A stretch of 36,832 nt of DNA from Alphaproteobacteria bacterium. Lineage in GTDB: Bacteria > Pseudomonadota > Alphaproteobacteria > Micavibrionales > Micavibrionaceae. The stretch covers positions 1 to 36,832 of the forward strand of contig JAMPXY010000009.1 in NCBI GenBank assembly GCA_023700945.1, given 5' to 3'. A program made the position numbers and the translations under genes. The notes under the pieces were generated by a model, which worked only from the letters and a program-made list of their open reading frames with translations, was not told the DNA's origin and did not search any database. Of this stretch, positions 25,940-35,071 are shown in pieces. Position 1 is the stretch's first letter. Every line of letters begins with the position of its first letter.

Positions 25940-27133
25940 TTAGCCCCCCCTGGGGCCGAACAAGGAGGCCTCGGTCTCGGGATTCCTGCCCTCAGGTGCC
26001 CACGAAAGTCTTTTGCGGTAGAGGGTTGAGGGGGCCACGCCCAGATGGGCGGCGGCTTGCGGGATATTACCCGCCATGCGGTTGACCGTATTCTCGATCA
26101 CATAACGCTCAATCTCTGCCAGTTTCATATCAATGAACGGATCAGACAGAGCGGTGCCGTCTGTCGGCGACGGCCTTGATGAGTGCACGGATGGGGGTGG
26201 TGCCATGAGTTGTGGCGGTGCGACCATGACCTCTTGCGCCCTGTCTTGCGGCGGGTGCAGTAAGGAGCGTGGCAGCATCGGTCCGGTTACCAGATCACTG
26301 TCATGCATCACGCAAATATAACGAATGACGTTTTGTAATTGCCGGATATTTCCCGGCCAGGCATAGTGACGGAAGAAGGCCCGCACGTCGGCTGAAAAGT
26401 CATGAAACGACTTCCCCTCTTCCTGACTGAATCGTTTGAGCAGGATATAGGCAATATCAAGGACATCGTCGCCACGCTCCCGCAGGGCGGGCATCTGGAT
26501 CGGGATGACGTGCAGGCGGAAAAATAAGTCTTCGCGCAAGTTGTGGCAGGCTACTTCTTCTAGCGGATCTTTGGTGCAGGCACTGATGATTCTAATATTG
26601 GCTGTTTCATGGTGGCTGCCGCCCATTTTACAAAAAGAATGACTGTGTAAAAAATTGAGAAACTGCGCCTGTATCTCTGGACTCATTTCCGAGACATCGT
26701 CCAGAAACAATGTGCCGCCATCAGCAATCCTGAGGGCCCCGTCAAGGTCTGCGACAGCGCCCGCGAAGGCACCTTTGACATGACCAAATAGCTCTGATTC
26801 CAGATGCTCATCCCTGAGGGCGGCACAATTGATAGGGATAAAGATCCCTTCGCGTCGCGGGCTATACTGGTGAATGGCTTGCGCGCAGACTTCCTTCCCC
26901 GTCCCGGTCTCTCCAGTGATAAAAACCGGTGCTTGTGAGCGGGCGGCATGCGCGATTTGTTCATATAGAACCTGCATCCGTGCCGATGTACCAATAAATT
27001 TACTTTTCTTGTGGGTCACGGCTGCCCCATGCCAAAGAGAAGGGGACAGATCGTGATCAGGAGCCGCAGTGCGCAATGTGTGCTCCCGATCCATCGCCGA
27101 TGCCGTAAGTGGCATGTCTTGTGCGTTTTGCAT
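25940..27133 (-). CDS. Sigma54-interaction AAA+ domain transcriptional regulator (bEBP-like) with C-terminal Fis-type HTH and no receiver domain
   Basis: Walker A GETGTGKEV, L1-loop GAFAGA, Walker B GGTLFLDDV, FFRLHVIPIQMPALRERGDD, WPGNIRQLQN, and HTH IERYVIENTVNRMAGNIPQAAAHLGVAPSTLYRKRLSW. Confidence 0.93.
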   Translation of the reverse strand: MQNAQDMPLTASAMDREHTLRTAAPDHDLSPSLWHGAAVTHKKSKFIGTSARMQVLYEQIAHAARSQAPVFITGETGTGKEVCAQAIHQYSPRREGIFIPINCAALRDEHLESELFGHVKGAFAGAVADLDGALRIADGGTLFLDDVSEMSPEIQAQFLNFLHSHSFCKMGGSHHETANIRIISACTKDPLEEVACHNLREDLFFRLHVIPIQMPALRERGDDVLDIAYILLKRFSQEEGKSFHDFSADVRAFFRHYAWPGNIRQLQNVIRYICVMHDSDLVTGPMLPRSLLHPPQDRAQEVMVAPPQLMAPPPSVHSSRPSPTDGTALSDPFIDMKLAEIERYVIENTVNRMAGNIPQAAAHLGVAPSTLYRKRLSWAPEGRNPETEASLFGPRGG

Positions 27134-27221
27134 GTGAAGACCACCTTTCTGAACAGGGGGATCTTATATAATTTTGCGCCTTTCTGTTTGAAAAAGAAAA
27201 TTTGATTATCGTCGCATGCTA

Positions 27222-27246
27222 AAAGGCCCGCATCATGCGGGCCTTT
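27222..27246 (-). terminator. Intrinsic terminator for the minus-strand Bax-inhibitor-like gene
   Basis: AAAGGCCCGCA-TCA-TGCGGGCCTTT perfect stem with a T tract on the minus strand (AAAATT... on plus). Confidence 0.8.
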
Positions 27247-27276
27247 ATAATACTTCACTACATTACGATATTCTGT

Positions 27277-27987
27277 TTAGCGATTATTTCCCAGTAGATG
27301 CAGAATATGCGTAAACAGGGCAATAAAGCTGATGTAGAGATTGAGAGCAGCCGCCCAAGCCATCCGGCTGTTGCCCTCGGCCCCGTGGGTGACGCTGTAC
27401 ATCTCTTTCATGGTCTGGGTTTGCCAGGCGGTGATGCCGGAGAAAGCAATGATGGAAACTACGGAAATAATATTCATCAGCTGGCTGGAACCGACGAACA
27501 GGTTAATGACCGTGAGAATCAGCACGCCCCAAACGCCCATCACAGCGAAGGTGCCGAGGCCATCAAGGTTTTTGCGGGTGGTGTAGCCAAAAATGCTCAG
27601 TCCTGCAAACATCGCCGAAGCAATGAAGAAGGCGCGAGCGATATCTGTTTTGGCATACGCAATAAAAATGGTTGCAAGGCTGATGCCGTAAAGCACGCTG
27701 ATCAGGAAGAATGAGATCTTTAACTTGCTTGAAGGCATGGTCATGGGGTTAAAGCCAAACCACATGACGGCCAGCGGGGCGAAGATCACCACATAGACTT
27801 GGGGCCCACCCAGAAACAGCGACAGCAGGGCCGGGGTGTTGGCCACAACATAAGAGGTTATGGCCGTGACCAGAACACCCAGAGTCATGCGGTTATAAAC
27901 GCTTTGCATGTGGCTGCGCAGGCCGGCATCGATGGATGCGGCGCGGCTGGCGGTGGCAGGTGTTGTTGTATAGCGGTCGGGTTGCAT
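27277..27987 (-). CDS. Bax inhibitor-1/YccA family membrane protein
   Basis: N-terminus MQPDRYTTTPATASRAASIDAGLRSHMQSVYNRMTLGVLVTAITSYVVAN. Seven hydrophobic segments, ending FIALFTHILHLLGNNR. Start set to ATG 27987 behind GGAGAGAG. Confidence 0.93.
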   Translation of the reverse strand: MQPDRYTTTPATASRAASIDAGLRSHMQSVYNRMTLGVLVTAITSYVVANTPALLSLFLGGPQVYVVIFAPLAVMWFGFNPMTMPSSKLKISFFLISVLYGISLATIFIAYAKTDIARAFFIASAMFAGLSIFGYTTRKNLDGLGTFAVMGVWGVLILTVINLFVGSSQLMNIISVVSIIAFSGITAWQTQTMKEMYSVTHGAEGNSRMAWAAALNLYISFIALFTHILHLLGNNR

Positions 27988-28096
27988 TGCGATCTCTCTC
28001 CTTGGTTTCAGAAAGCGTATAGCCATCTATATAGATAATTTTAACAGATTTCCAAGGGCATACCACAAAAAGCGGAGCCCTCGTTCGGTATATTAG

Positions 28097-29227
28097 CTAA
28101 TCCTGTGTCCAAGGATTACCAGATCGTCGCAGGGGCCGTTCCCGGGTCAGCCACGGATTACCGGGTGCGGCCGGGCTAAAACGCTCGTTATCCGGGGCCC
28201 GGCGGCTTTGGCCAAGATCGGGAATCGGGGTGCCGGTGGTGGTGCTGATGGCACGGATGCGCGCCTCTATCGGGGGGTGAGTGGCAAAGAGCCCCAAGAA
28301 CGGGTGAGAGTTTTCGATGCACATCAGAGCGATATCCCCTGTAGCTTCAGGAATGCGGTCGCGCTGGGCAATACGCAGTAAGGCACTCATCATCGCGGCA
28401 GGATTTTTTGTCAGTTGAACAGCCCCGGCATCAGCCATGAATTCGCGTCGCCGGGATAAGGCGAAGCGGGTGAATAACGTGGCGGCATAGCCAATCCACA
28501 AGATCGCCATCACCCCTAGAATAAAAAGTATGGCTGGCACGCTGGTATTCTGGCGGCGGCCATGGCCATAGCGGCGCCCGGCCCCCGCCCACAAATTGTA
28601 GCGAAAGCTGCTCCAGGCCATTTGTGCAGCAAATCCAATCAGGCCGGTGAAGATTACCGACACGATCAGCAGGCGAACATCGCGGTTACGGATATGGGTC
28701 AGTTCGTGGCCGAGTACGGCTTCGACTTCATCGCGGGTCAGGGCGCTGAGTAAGCCACGGGTGACAGTGATGGTATAGCTGTTGCGGTCAACCCCGCTGG
28801 CAAAGGCGTTGCGGGCGTGGGTTTCAATAACTTCAAGGCGCGGCATCGGCATGCCGGCGGCAATACACAGATTTTCCAAGAGATTATAAAGCTCTGGCTC
28901 TTGTTTGCGGGTGACGGGGTGTGAATGGGACAGGGCCCGGACCATCCGCGTATTGAAAAACCAGGCTATTATAAACCACACGGAAACGAGGGCCAGCACC
29001 AGGGGCAGATATTCAAAGGCCGCCGCCGTGGCAAACCGGGCCGGGCGGGTAAAATCGAAATGACCGCCTTGTAAGGCTTCCGGTTGGGGCATGATGCCTG
29101 CGCCCGCCAGAAAACAGATGGCCCAGAGCATGCCGGTTAACAGCAGCGGATAAAAGCACAGCAGCAGCAAGGAACGTAAATTATTGTTCCAGATATGGGT
29201 GCTAAGACCAGCGGTTGCAAGCGCCAC
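28097..29227 (-). CDS. M48-family zinc metalloprotease (HtpX-like)
   Basis: HEXXH motif VEAVLGHELTHIRNRDVRLL, downstream SRRREFMADAGAVQLTKNPAAMMSALLRIA, ATHPPIEARIRAI. Confidence 0.93.
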   Translation of the reverse strand: MALATAGLSTHIWNNNLRSLLLLCFYPLLLTGMLWAICFLAGAGIMPQPEALQGGHFDFTRPARFATAAAFEYLPLVLALVSVWFIIAWFFNTRMVRALSHSHPVTRKQEPELYNLLENLCIAAGMPMPRLEVIETHARNAFASGVDRNSYTITVTRGLLSALTRDEVEAVLGHELTHIRNRDVRLLIVSVIFTGLIGFAAQMAWSSFRYNLWAGAGRRYGHGRRQNTSVPAILFILGVMAILWIGYAATLFTRFALSRRREFMADAGAVQLTKNPAAMMSALLRIAQRDRIPEATGDIALMCIENSHPFLGLFATHPPIEARIRAISTTTGTPIPDLGQSRRAPDNERFSPAAPGNPWLTRERPLRRSGNPWTQD

Positions 29228-29236
29228 GGCGATTTA

Positions 29237-29812
29237 TCAGTTAAATTTGACGGTCGGGGCTTTTTGGATCAGGGCGGCTTCTTCGGCCCCGACCTCGAAG
29301 AAGGCCTCTTCTCTAAATCCGAACATTCCTGCAATCATGTTGGCCGGGAATTGCTGGACGGCAGTATTATACTCATTGGTAGCGCTGTTGAAGAAGCGGC
29401 GGGCGGCGGCGATCTTGTTTTCGATATCAGAAAGCTCAGCCATTAATTGCTGGAAGTTTTGATCGGCTTTGAGGGCGGGATAGTTTTCTGCTACCGCAAA
29501 GAGCCCCATCAGGGCACTACCAAGCATACCCTCAGCCTGTAAGCGCTCAGCTCCCGGGCCGCCGCTGCCGACCCGACCCACCCGGGCGCGGGCTTCTGTG
29601 ACATTTTCAAAAACAGTTTTTTCATGGCCGGCATAGCCCTTAACGGTTTCCACTAGTTGCGGTACCAGATCAAAACGCTGCTTGAGCTGCACATCGATAT
29701 CCGAAAAGGCATTCTTGCGCGTCTGACGCAGGGCAATCAGACGGTTGTAGAGCATGATCACAAAGATCAGCGGAATCAGGATGACAGCAACGATGATCCA
29801 GGTGTTGTTCAT
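29237..29812 (-). CDS. lemA: LemA family protein
   Basis: MNNTWIIVAVILIPLIFVIMLYNRLIALRQTRKNAFSDIDVQLKQRFDLVPQLVETVKGYAGHEKTVFENVTEAR. Adjacent to the M48 protease, a common pairing. Confidence 0.95.
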   Translation of the reverse strand: MNNTWIIVAVILIPLIFVIMLYNRLIALRQTRKNAFSDIDVQLKQRFDLVPQLVETVKGYAGHEKTVFENVTEARARVGRVGSGGPGAERLQAEGMLGSALMGLFAVAENYPALKADQNFQQLMAELSDIENKIAAARRFFNSATNEYNTAVQQFPANMIAGMFGFREEAFFEVGAEEAALIQKAPTVKFN

Positions 29813-29948
29813 GGCGGGATCTCCTTGGGGGGGGGATTAAAACCGAATGAATTCTATCAGAAGTGATTATAAAGCCAATCATGTGTTTGAATTCTTAAGG
29901 CGCCTGTCCTAGAATGGCACCTTCTTGTTCGTTTGCGGAGATGTACCA

Positions 29949-30824
29949 ATGATATCTTTTTCCCGTTTATGCTTGGGTTTCCTGACTTTGGTAGTTATGT
30001 CCAGTCCGGTGGTTGCGCAAACGATGGCTGTGAATGACCCTCCCCTCCCGGCCCCGTTGGAAACTATGGCCAAGGAAGGCGCGCAACTGCGCTATATGGG
30101 CCGGGAAGCCGGACTGGATTCGTGGATTGCGATCCAGAATGGGCAGGAACAATATTTTTATGTTACCCCGGATCGGGAATATGTCTTGCTGGGGTTGCTC
30201 TTTGACAAGACGGGAAAAATGATCACTTTGCAACAGGTTAGCGCCTTGCAACAGCAAAGTGACGCTGTGCTTGACGTTTTAAAGGCGGCCCCCAAGGCCG
30301 ATACCCCGTCGGTGACCCAAAATCTGGAAGGCCAGAATCAGATTGCCAACAAAGTGTTGAAATCACCGTCGGAGCAATTGTTTGCAGATGTTGAGTCGGC
30401 CAACTGGATTCGGTTGGGAGAAGAAACGGCGCCACATTTTTATATGTTTATTGATCCTCAGTGCCCCTATTGCCATGAATTCATGAAAGCGCTGCGTTCA
30501 GATATTGATGGCGGTAAAGTGCAGGTCCGAATGATCCCGGTCGGTTTCAAGGACGATACAAGGGCGCAAGCCGCCTTGTTGTTGGCCATTCCATCCCCGC
30601 AGGAACGTTGGTTCCGTCATCTTGACGGTGATACTGAGGCCTTGCCCGTGACTCCCGGTATCAATGAACAAGGGGTTGAGCGTAACATGTCTGTTATGCA
30701 GTCGTGGAAGTTGAATGTCACGCCGCTGAGCCTGTATCGGGCCAAGGATGGTTCGGTGAAAATTGTACAGGGTCGGGCTAAGGATATGAAAGCTATGCTG
30801 TCTGACCTGCATCCGGTGAATTGA
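29949..30824 (+). CDS. DsbC/DsbG-like periplasmic thioredoxin-fold protein (TrbB-like role possible)
   Basis: Signal peptide, then MFIDPQCPYCHEFMKALRSDIDGGKVQVRMIPVGF (CPYC active site) and a cis-Pro region LNVTPLSLY. ATG 29949 preferred over the track start at 29925. Confidence 0.82.
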   Translation: MISFSRLCLGFLTLVVMSSPVVAQTMAVNDPPLPAPLETMAKEGAQLRYMGREAGLDSWIAIQNGQEQYFYVTPDREYVLLGLLFDKTGKMITLQQVSALQQQSDAVLDVLKAAPKADTPSVTQNLEGQNQIANKVLKSPSEQLFADVESANWIRLGEETAPHFYMFIDPQCPYCHEFMKALRSDIDGGKVQVRMIPVGFKDDTRAQAALLLAIPSPQERWFRHLDGDTEALPVTPGINEQGVERNMSVMQSWKLNVTPLSLYRAKDGSVKIVQGRAKDMKAMLSDLHPVN

Positions 30825-30834
30825 AGATCCTACT

Positions 30835-31809
30835 ATGAACCAGCGCGCGGCCTTTTTGTTCCAGATCCTTGAAAAGATTGGGGCGCCTCTTATGGCGGCT
30901 GCCGGTGCGGTGCCGCTTGAGGGCGAGCCGCGGCCTGAAGCTGCGATCGTGGCTGAGTTGCTGGCGCGAGCCGTGCAGTCCGGTGTTGAGCTTTCGAATG
31001 TTATGGATATAAGAGAAACGGGCGCGGATGGCGAGGCTGTCAGGTTGGCGCTGGCTGGTTTGGCAAGCCAGTTACTGGCTGGGCAGTATAGGCAGAATGG
31101 ACGGATACCTAGTGAAAATGAGGCCGCACGATTGGTGACGGCCTTATCGGCGGCGCTGACTTTTGCTGATAATTTTACCCCGGCTGCGGGCAATACGGCC
31201 CGGTTGGCGGCCCTTGAGGCGGGAATACCCCCTCTTGATGAGGTGCAGGTCATGATGCAATCCCTGCAGGCGTTAGGTCCGGTGGTGCAGGTGATCTCTG
31301 AGTATTCGTTTGGTGTAAGTGAAAAGAAACTGGTTCAGGATGTCACTGAGCGTCTGGTTGTCCAGACCACAGGTATGGCAATACGCCTGCTACCGCAAGC
31401 CACTCTATCAGATCAAAAGCAGGCTGAGCTTGTTTTGCTGCGGGCGATCGCGCCACTTTACTGTGAAGCACACCGTGCCGAGACTAATCGTCTTATGGTA
31501 ATGGATGAGGCGGCCCGCGCGCAGGCCGCACCCGGAACAGCAGCAGTGCCCATGGATCACGTGTGGCAAACTTTTGAGCGCCGGGTCGCGATGATGGAAG
31601 TTTTGGCACAAACCTTGCTGCCACGGTTTCAAGGCCCCCCCGCCGACACGGTGAAGGTGTCAGCCCCTGTGTCCGTTGGCGCCCCTGCTTCACCATCGTT
31701 GGTGGAGCCTGCCCACCCACCCACCGCGGATGGCGCCTCGCAACCCTATAATCCGATGGCTTTTTTCAGGCCGGGAGCGCAAAACGCCGAAGAAGGTGAT
31801 AATACATAA
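30835..31809 (+). CDS. Uncharacterized protein at the head of the T4BSS-like operon
   Basis: 324-aa ORF, mostly helical-looking and Ala/Leu-rich, with a Pro-rich tail. Tightly packed after the DsbC-like gene; no family recognised. Confidence 0.75.
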   Translation: MNQRAAFLFQILEKIGAPLMAAAGAVPLEGEPRPEAAIVAELLARAVQSGVELSNVMDIRETGADGEAVRLALAGLASQLLAGQYRQNGRIPSENEAARLVTALSAALTFADNFTPAAGNTARLAALEAGIPPLDEVQVMMQSLQALGPVVQVISEYSFGVSEKKLVQDVTERLVVQTTGMAIRLLPQATLSDQKQAELVLLRAIAPLYCEAHRAETNRLMVMDEAARAQAAPGTAAVPMDHVWQTFERRVAMMEVLAQTLLPRFQGPPADTVKVSAPVSVGAPASPSLVEPAHPPTADGASQPYNPMAFFRPGAQNAEEGDNT

Positions 31810-31856
31810 TCTCTGGAATCTGGCCTTTTCATCCAAAGTGCGGTAAATAGACAGAT

Positions 31857-32273
31857 ATGATCGGGAAAGTCTTTGCAGCGTGTTTGCTTTTGGCCGCGGA
31901 AACCTATGAGTTGCCGCCTCATGTCCTGTTAGGTATTTATCAGGTTGAGGGCGGGCGCGTGGGGCAGGAAGTTGGCCCTAACCAGAATGGCAGCTATGAT
32001 CTTGGGCCTATGCAAATCAATACAATCTGGCTCACTGAGCTTTCCGGGCAGTGGGGGGTGAATAAAGCCACTGCCCGTCAATGGGTGAGGGATGATCCTT
32101 GCACCAATGTCGGGGTCGCCGCCTGGATTTTGCGTCGCCATCTCAATGAAACTGGCAGTCTCTCTCAGGCGATCGCCAACTACCATTCCCGTACCCCTAA
32201 TGTGGGTAAAGTCTATAAATCTAAAGTTTTAAGCTCGATGAACCGCCATGGCTTGATGCGGGCGGCACAATAA
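31857..32273 (+). CDS. Lytic transglycosylase, SLT fold (VirB1/TrbN-like)
   Basis: YELPPHVLLGIYQVEGGRVGQEVGPNQNGSYDLGPMQINTIWL...CTNVGVAAWILRRHLNETGSLSQAIANYHSRTP: catalytic-Glu context, GPMQIN, and ANYHS motifs. Confidence 0.88.
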   Translation: MIGKVFAACLLLAAETYELPPHVLLGIYQVEGGRVGQEVGPNQNGSYDLGPMQINTIWLTELSGQWGVNKATARQWVRDDPCTNVGVAAWILRRHLNETGSLSQAIANYHSRTPNVGKVYKSKVLSSMNRHGLMRAAQ

Positions 32274-32462
32274 AGACCCTATAAAAAGGCTTGCTAACCT
32301 CTGGCGAAAATGGGGGGTGTTGGTAACAATTGGGGTAATCTGCAAAAGACCCCTTGTTCCTCCTGTTTTAAAAGGCTAATTTTGTGCCCATATGCTGGTT
32401 TGCCACGATCCCCGTGTCGTCCGGCCCTGTCTTGTAAGGTTTTTTTATCCGAGGTATTCCGC

Positions 32463-32978
32463 ATGTTTCGCAGTTCCCGTTTTCTCTGCACCCTGACGGT
32501 TCTGGCCAGCGCTTTGATGCTGGGAGCCTGCTCCATGGGAACCCCTGTTCTCAAACGCAATCCACAAGTGGTAGCTTCACCTGACAAGGTGTCAGCACAA
32601 TTGGCGGAGGCAGCAGATCGTGCTTCCGTTGCGTTGGAGACGTTGGCTGCTGTCGAGCAGGCGCGCTCGCCGGGGATAGCTGTGGCTCCGATTGAAAATG
32701 CGCCGCCTGAATTGCGCCGCGCTATTACGGTTAACTGGGTTGGCCCAGTTGAGGTGGTTACCAAGACTTTATCGGATCGCGCCGGATACTCCTTTAATGT
32801 TATCGGCAATTCTCCGGTAACGCCGGTCGTTGTGTCGCTTGATGTTGAGAATAAGCCGGTGATTGATGTTTTGCGCAATATTGGCCTTCAATTAGGCATG
32901 CGTGCTGACATTCGTGTCGATGCGGCACGCCGCGTCGTTGAAATTAACTATGCACCTAATACCGGTGTCGGAGGTTGA
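32463..32978 (+). CDS. dotD: Type IVB secretion lipoprotein DotD (TraH of IncI)
   Basis: Lipobox LGAC (MFRSSRFLCTLTVLASALMLGACSMG), then the DotD-like domain AITVNWVGPVEVVTKTLSDRAGYSFNVIGNSPVTPVVVSLDVENKPVIDVLRNIGLQLGMRADIRVD. The track's 32310 start is upstream of the lipoprotein start. Confidence 0.88.
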   Translation: MFRSSRFLCTLTVLASALMLGACSMGTPVLKRNPQVVASPDKVSAQLAEAADRASVALETLAAVEQARSPGIAVAPIENAPPELRRAITVNWVGPVEVVTKTLSDRAGYSFNVIGNSPVTPVVVSLDVENKPVIDVLRNIGLQLGMRADIRVDAARRVVEINYAPNTGVGG

Positions 32979-33853
32979 GTCTGTCAATGCCCCCTATCAA
33001 AAGAATAAAGTCGGCAGCGCTGTCTTTGGTATCGATGATACTTCTATCAATGCCCCTGACGGCGGGCGCGGTTGATGTGATGAGTGGCAGTGCGCCATTG
33101 CCACCACCAATTGCGCAGTTGGAAAATATTGATGGCAGTACAGCGCCGATTAAAAAGAAAGATGATGATAGCAAGGGCGATATGCCTTTCGACATGCGCC
33201 GCGATGCCATGAAGGAAGCTGCTTTATCGTATGGTGCCCGTGGGGGATTGGCTTGGCGGACCTATCACATCCGTAATGAATTAGAGACCCGGGCGACCCA
33301 GCTTGATAAGACGTTTGATTTTCGTCAACTTTTGATCCCCGCCCCTTCGGGATTGCTGATTGAGCCGCCGATTGTGTCTGAGGCGGTGAACGCGTTGTTA
33401 ATTGAGGGTTCTGGCCAAGAAGCAGCCGTATCCGATCGTGTTTATGAAATAATTCGTAATGCTCAGATTGTCAGTGGAGCACGTAACTGGCGTAATTACC
33501 TTGAGCGTGACTGGGGCGATGTTGCGCCACCGCCGGATATTCTTCGGCCTTCCACCAAGGAAGAACGTGAAGAGTGGATTGGCTGGGTACGCGAGGGCTG
33601 GCAAAAAGGTCTGGAGCAGGCCGATGAGATTTTTACTGATGATCTTAACCAGCTCTCGGCTGATTATAACGGCATGGTGCGCTATCGCCTGTTGCTCGCA
33701 CAGGGCATGATATCACCACCGAATGCCTTACAAGTAGATCGTGGCGTAACCGGGGGTGGTAATAGCATGCGGGTCGGCGACCGGGCCGTGCAGATCACAG
33801 GCAAGCCTGCTTTCGTTTCTGGGGCAGACAAATGGCAACCCGCAAACCGATAA
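32975..33853 (+). CDS. dotC: Type IVB secretion protein DotC (TraI of IncI)
   Basis: DotC-like RRDAMKEAALSYGARGGLAWRTYHIRNELETRATQLDKTFDFRQLLIPAPSGLLIEPPIVSEA...ARNWRNYLERDWG...REEWIGWVREGWQKGLEQADEIF. Overlaps the dotD stop; ATG 32987 is an alternative start. Confidence 0.9.
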   Translation: MSLSMPPIKRIKSAALSLVSMILLSMPLTAGAVDVMSGSAPLPPPIAQLENIDGSTAPIKKKDDDSKGDMPFDMRRDAMKEAALSYGARGGLAWRTYHIRNELETRATQLDKTFDFRQLLIPAPSGLLIEPPIVSEAVNALLIEGSGQEAAVSDRVYEIIRNAQIVSGARNWRNYLERDWGDVAPPPDILRPSTKEEREEWIGWVREGWQKGLEQADEIFTDDLNQLSADYNGMVRYRLLLAQGMISPPNALQVDRGVTGGGNSMRVGDRAVQITGKPAFVSGADKWQPANR

Positions 33854-34989
33854 GCCTTCTTAAAGGCGCAGATAATAAGGCACAGACTTGGCCTGAGGAG
33901 CCAGGTCGGTTTACGCAAGATCATATTGATCCCTTTTTGCTGTGGTCGGTTAAAAAAGGGGCGTCTGATATAACATTTCAATCAGACCGTCCTATTTATC
34001 ACGAGCTAGATGGTGCTTTATATCCTGGGACCTTCAGGCTTCTTGATGCCGCCGACATGAGCGCTGTTCTACATAAAATCTATGGCCCTGAGGCCCAGGC
34101 CCGGCTAGCCTCGGGAACGGATCTTGATTTGTCCTACGAAGTGAGGCCGGATCGTTATACAAGGATACGTTTCCGGGTGAACATCACCGCCATCCTTTCG
34201 CGAGGACGCGATGGTTCTCAGGTGACGATGAGGGTACTGCCAAGTACGCCGCCCTCGCTCAAGGATCTAAATATCGAGAAGGATATCATTGATAATTGGG
34301 CGCCCCGTCAGGGTATTGTGATTATCACAGGGCCAACCGGTTCGGGTAAATCAACCTTGCTGGCGGCAGGCAATCGCATGTTGCTCGAGCGTCCGCATGG
34401 CTGCGGCAAAATGCTGACCTATGAGTCGCCCATTGAATATGTTTACGACGTTATTCGTTCCCCGCGCTCTCTGGTTTCACAGACTGAAATCCCCCGCCAT
34501 TTGCCTGATTTTGCCCGCGGAGTGCGTAACGCTTTGCGCCGCAAACCCGAGGTTATTTTGGTGGGTGAGTCCCGCGACCGTGAAACGATTTCGGCGTCGA
34601 TTGAGGCTGCTCAAACCGGCCATGCTGTTTACACGACAACCCATACGACCGGGGTGGCGGCTACGATCCAGCGTATGGTGTCGACTTTTGATGCGGCTGA
34701 ACGTTCGGAGCGAGCTTATGCGCTAATGGAATCCCTGCGTATGATTGTGACGCAGGCGCTGGTACCCAAGGTCAGTGGGGGGCGTATGGGGGTTCGCGAA
34801 TACATGGTGTTTCCGGCCGAGGTCAGGGAAAAACTTCTCGATATGGATTTTACCAATTGGCCCCCGACTATCCAGCGGATGATCCCGGCCTATGGCCGGA
34901 CTATGGCCGATGCGGCCAAGGTAGCCTTTGAGGCTGGTACTATCGAGCGCCGTTGGTATTTGTTGTTGGCGTCCAGTACCGGGGCCTAG
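33832..34989 (+). CDS. dotB: Type IVB secretion ATPase DotB (TraJ of IncI; PilT/VirB11-like)
   Basis: Walker A GIVIITGPTGSGKSTLLAAGNRML, VRNALRRKPEVILVGESRDRETISASIEAAQTGHAVYTTTHTTGVAATIQRMVSTF. Confidence 0.95.
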   Translation: MATRKPISLLKGADNKAQTWPEEPGRFTQDHIDPFLLWSVKKGASDITFQSDRPIYHELDGALYPGTFRLLDAADMSAVLHKIYGPEAQARLASGTDLDLSYEVRPDRYTRIRFRVNITAILSRGRDGSQVTMRVLPSTPPSLKDLNIEKDIIDNWAPRQGIVIITGPTGSGKSTLLAAGNRMLLERPHGCGKMLTYESPIEYVYDVIRSPRSLVSQTEIPRHLPDFARGVRNALRRKPEVILVGESRDRETISASIEAAQTGHAVYTTTHTTGVAATIQRMVSTFDAAERSERAYALMESLRMIVTQALVPKVSGGRMGVREYMVFPAEVREKLLDMDFTNWPPTIQRMIPAYGRTMADAAKVAFEAGTIERRWYLLLASSTGA

Positions 34990-35071
34990 GCGATGGCGCT
35001 ATTTACGAATCATTCACACTTTCCTGCCACCTTGATAGGATGGGCGCAATCGGTTTAGATAGGGTAATAAT

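Noticed and set aside
27109-27124. Sigma54-like promoter TGGCATGTCTTGTGC (GG-N10-GC) on the plus strand
   Set aside because: Lies inside the start of a minus-strand gene and points toward no plus-strand gene; two mismatches to the consensus.
34993-35058. 22-codon ORF (MALFTNHSHFPATLIGWAQSV) between dotB and icmT
   Set aside because: No convincing ribosome-binding site and no recognisable family. Probably spacer.
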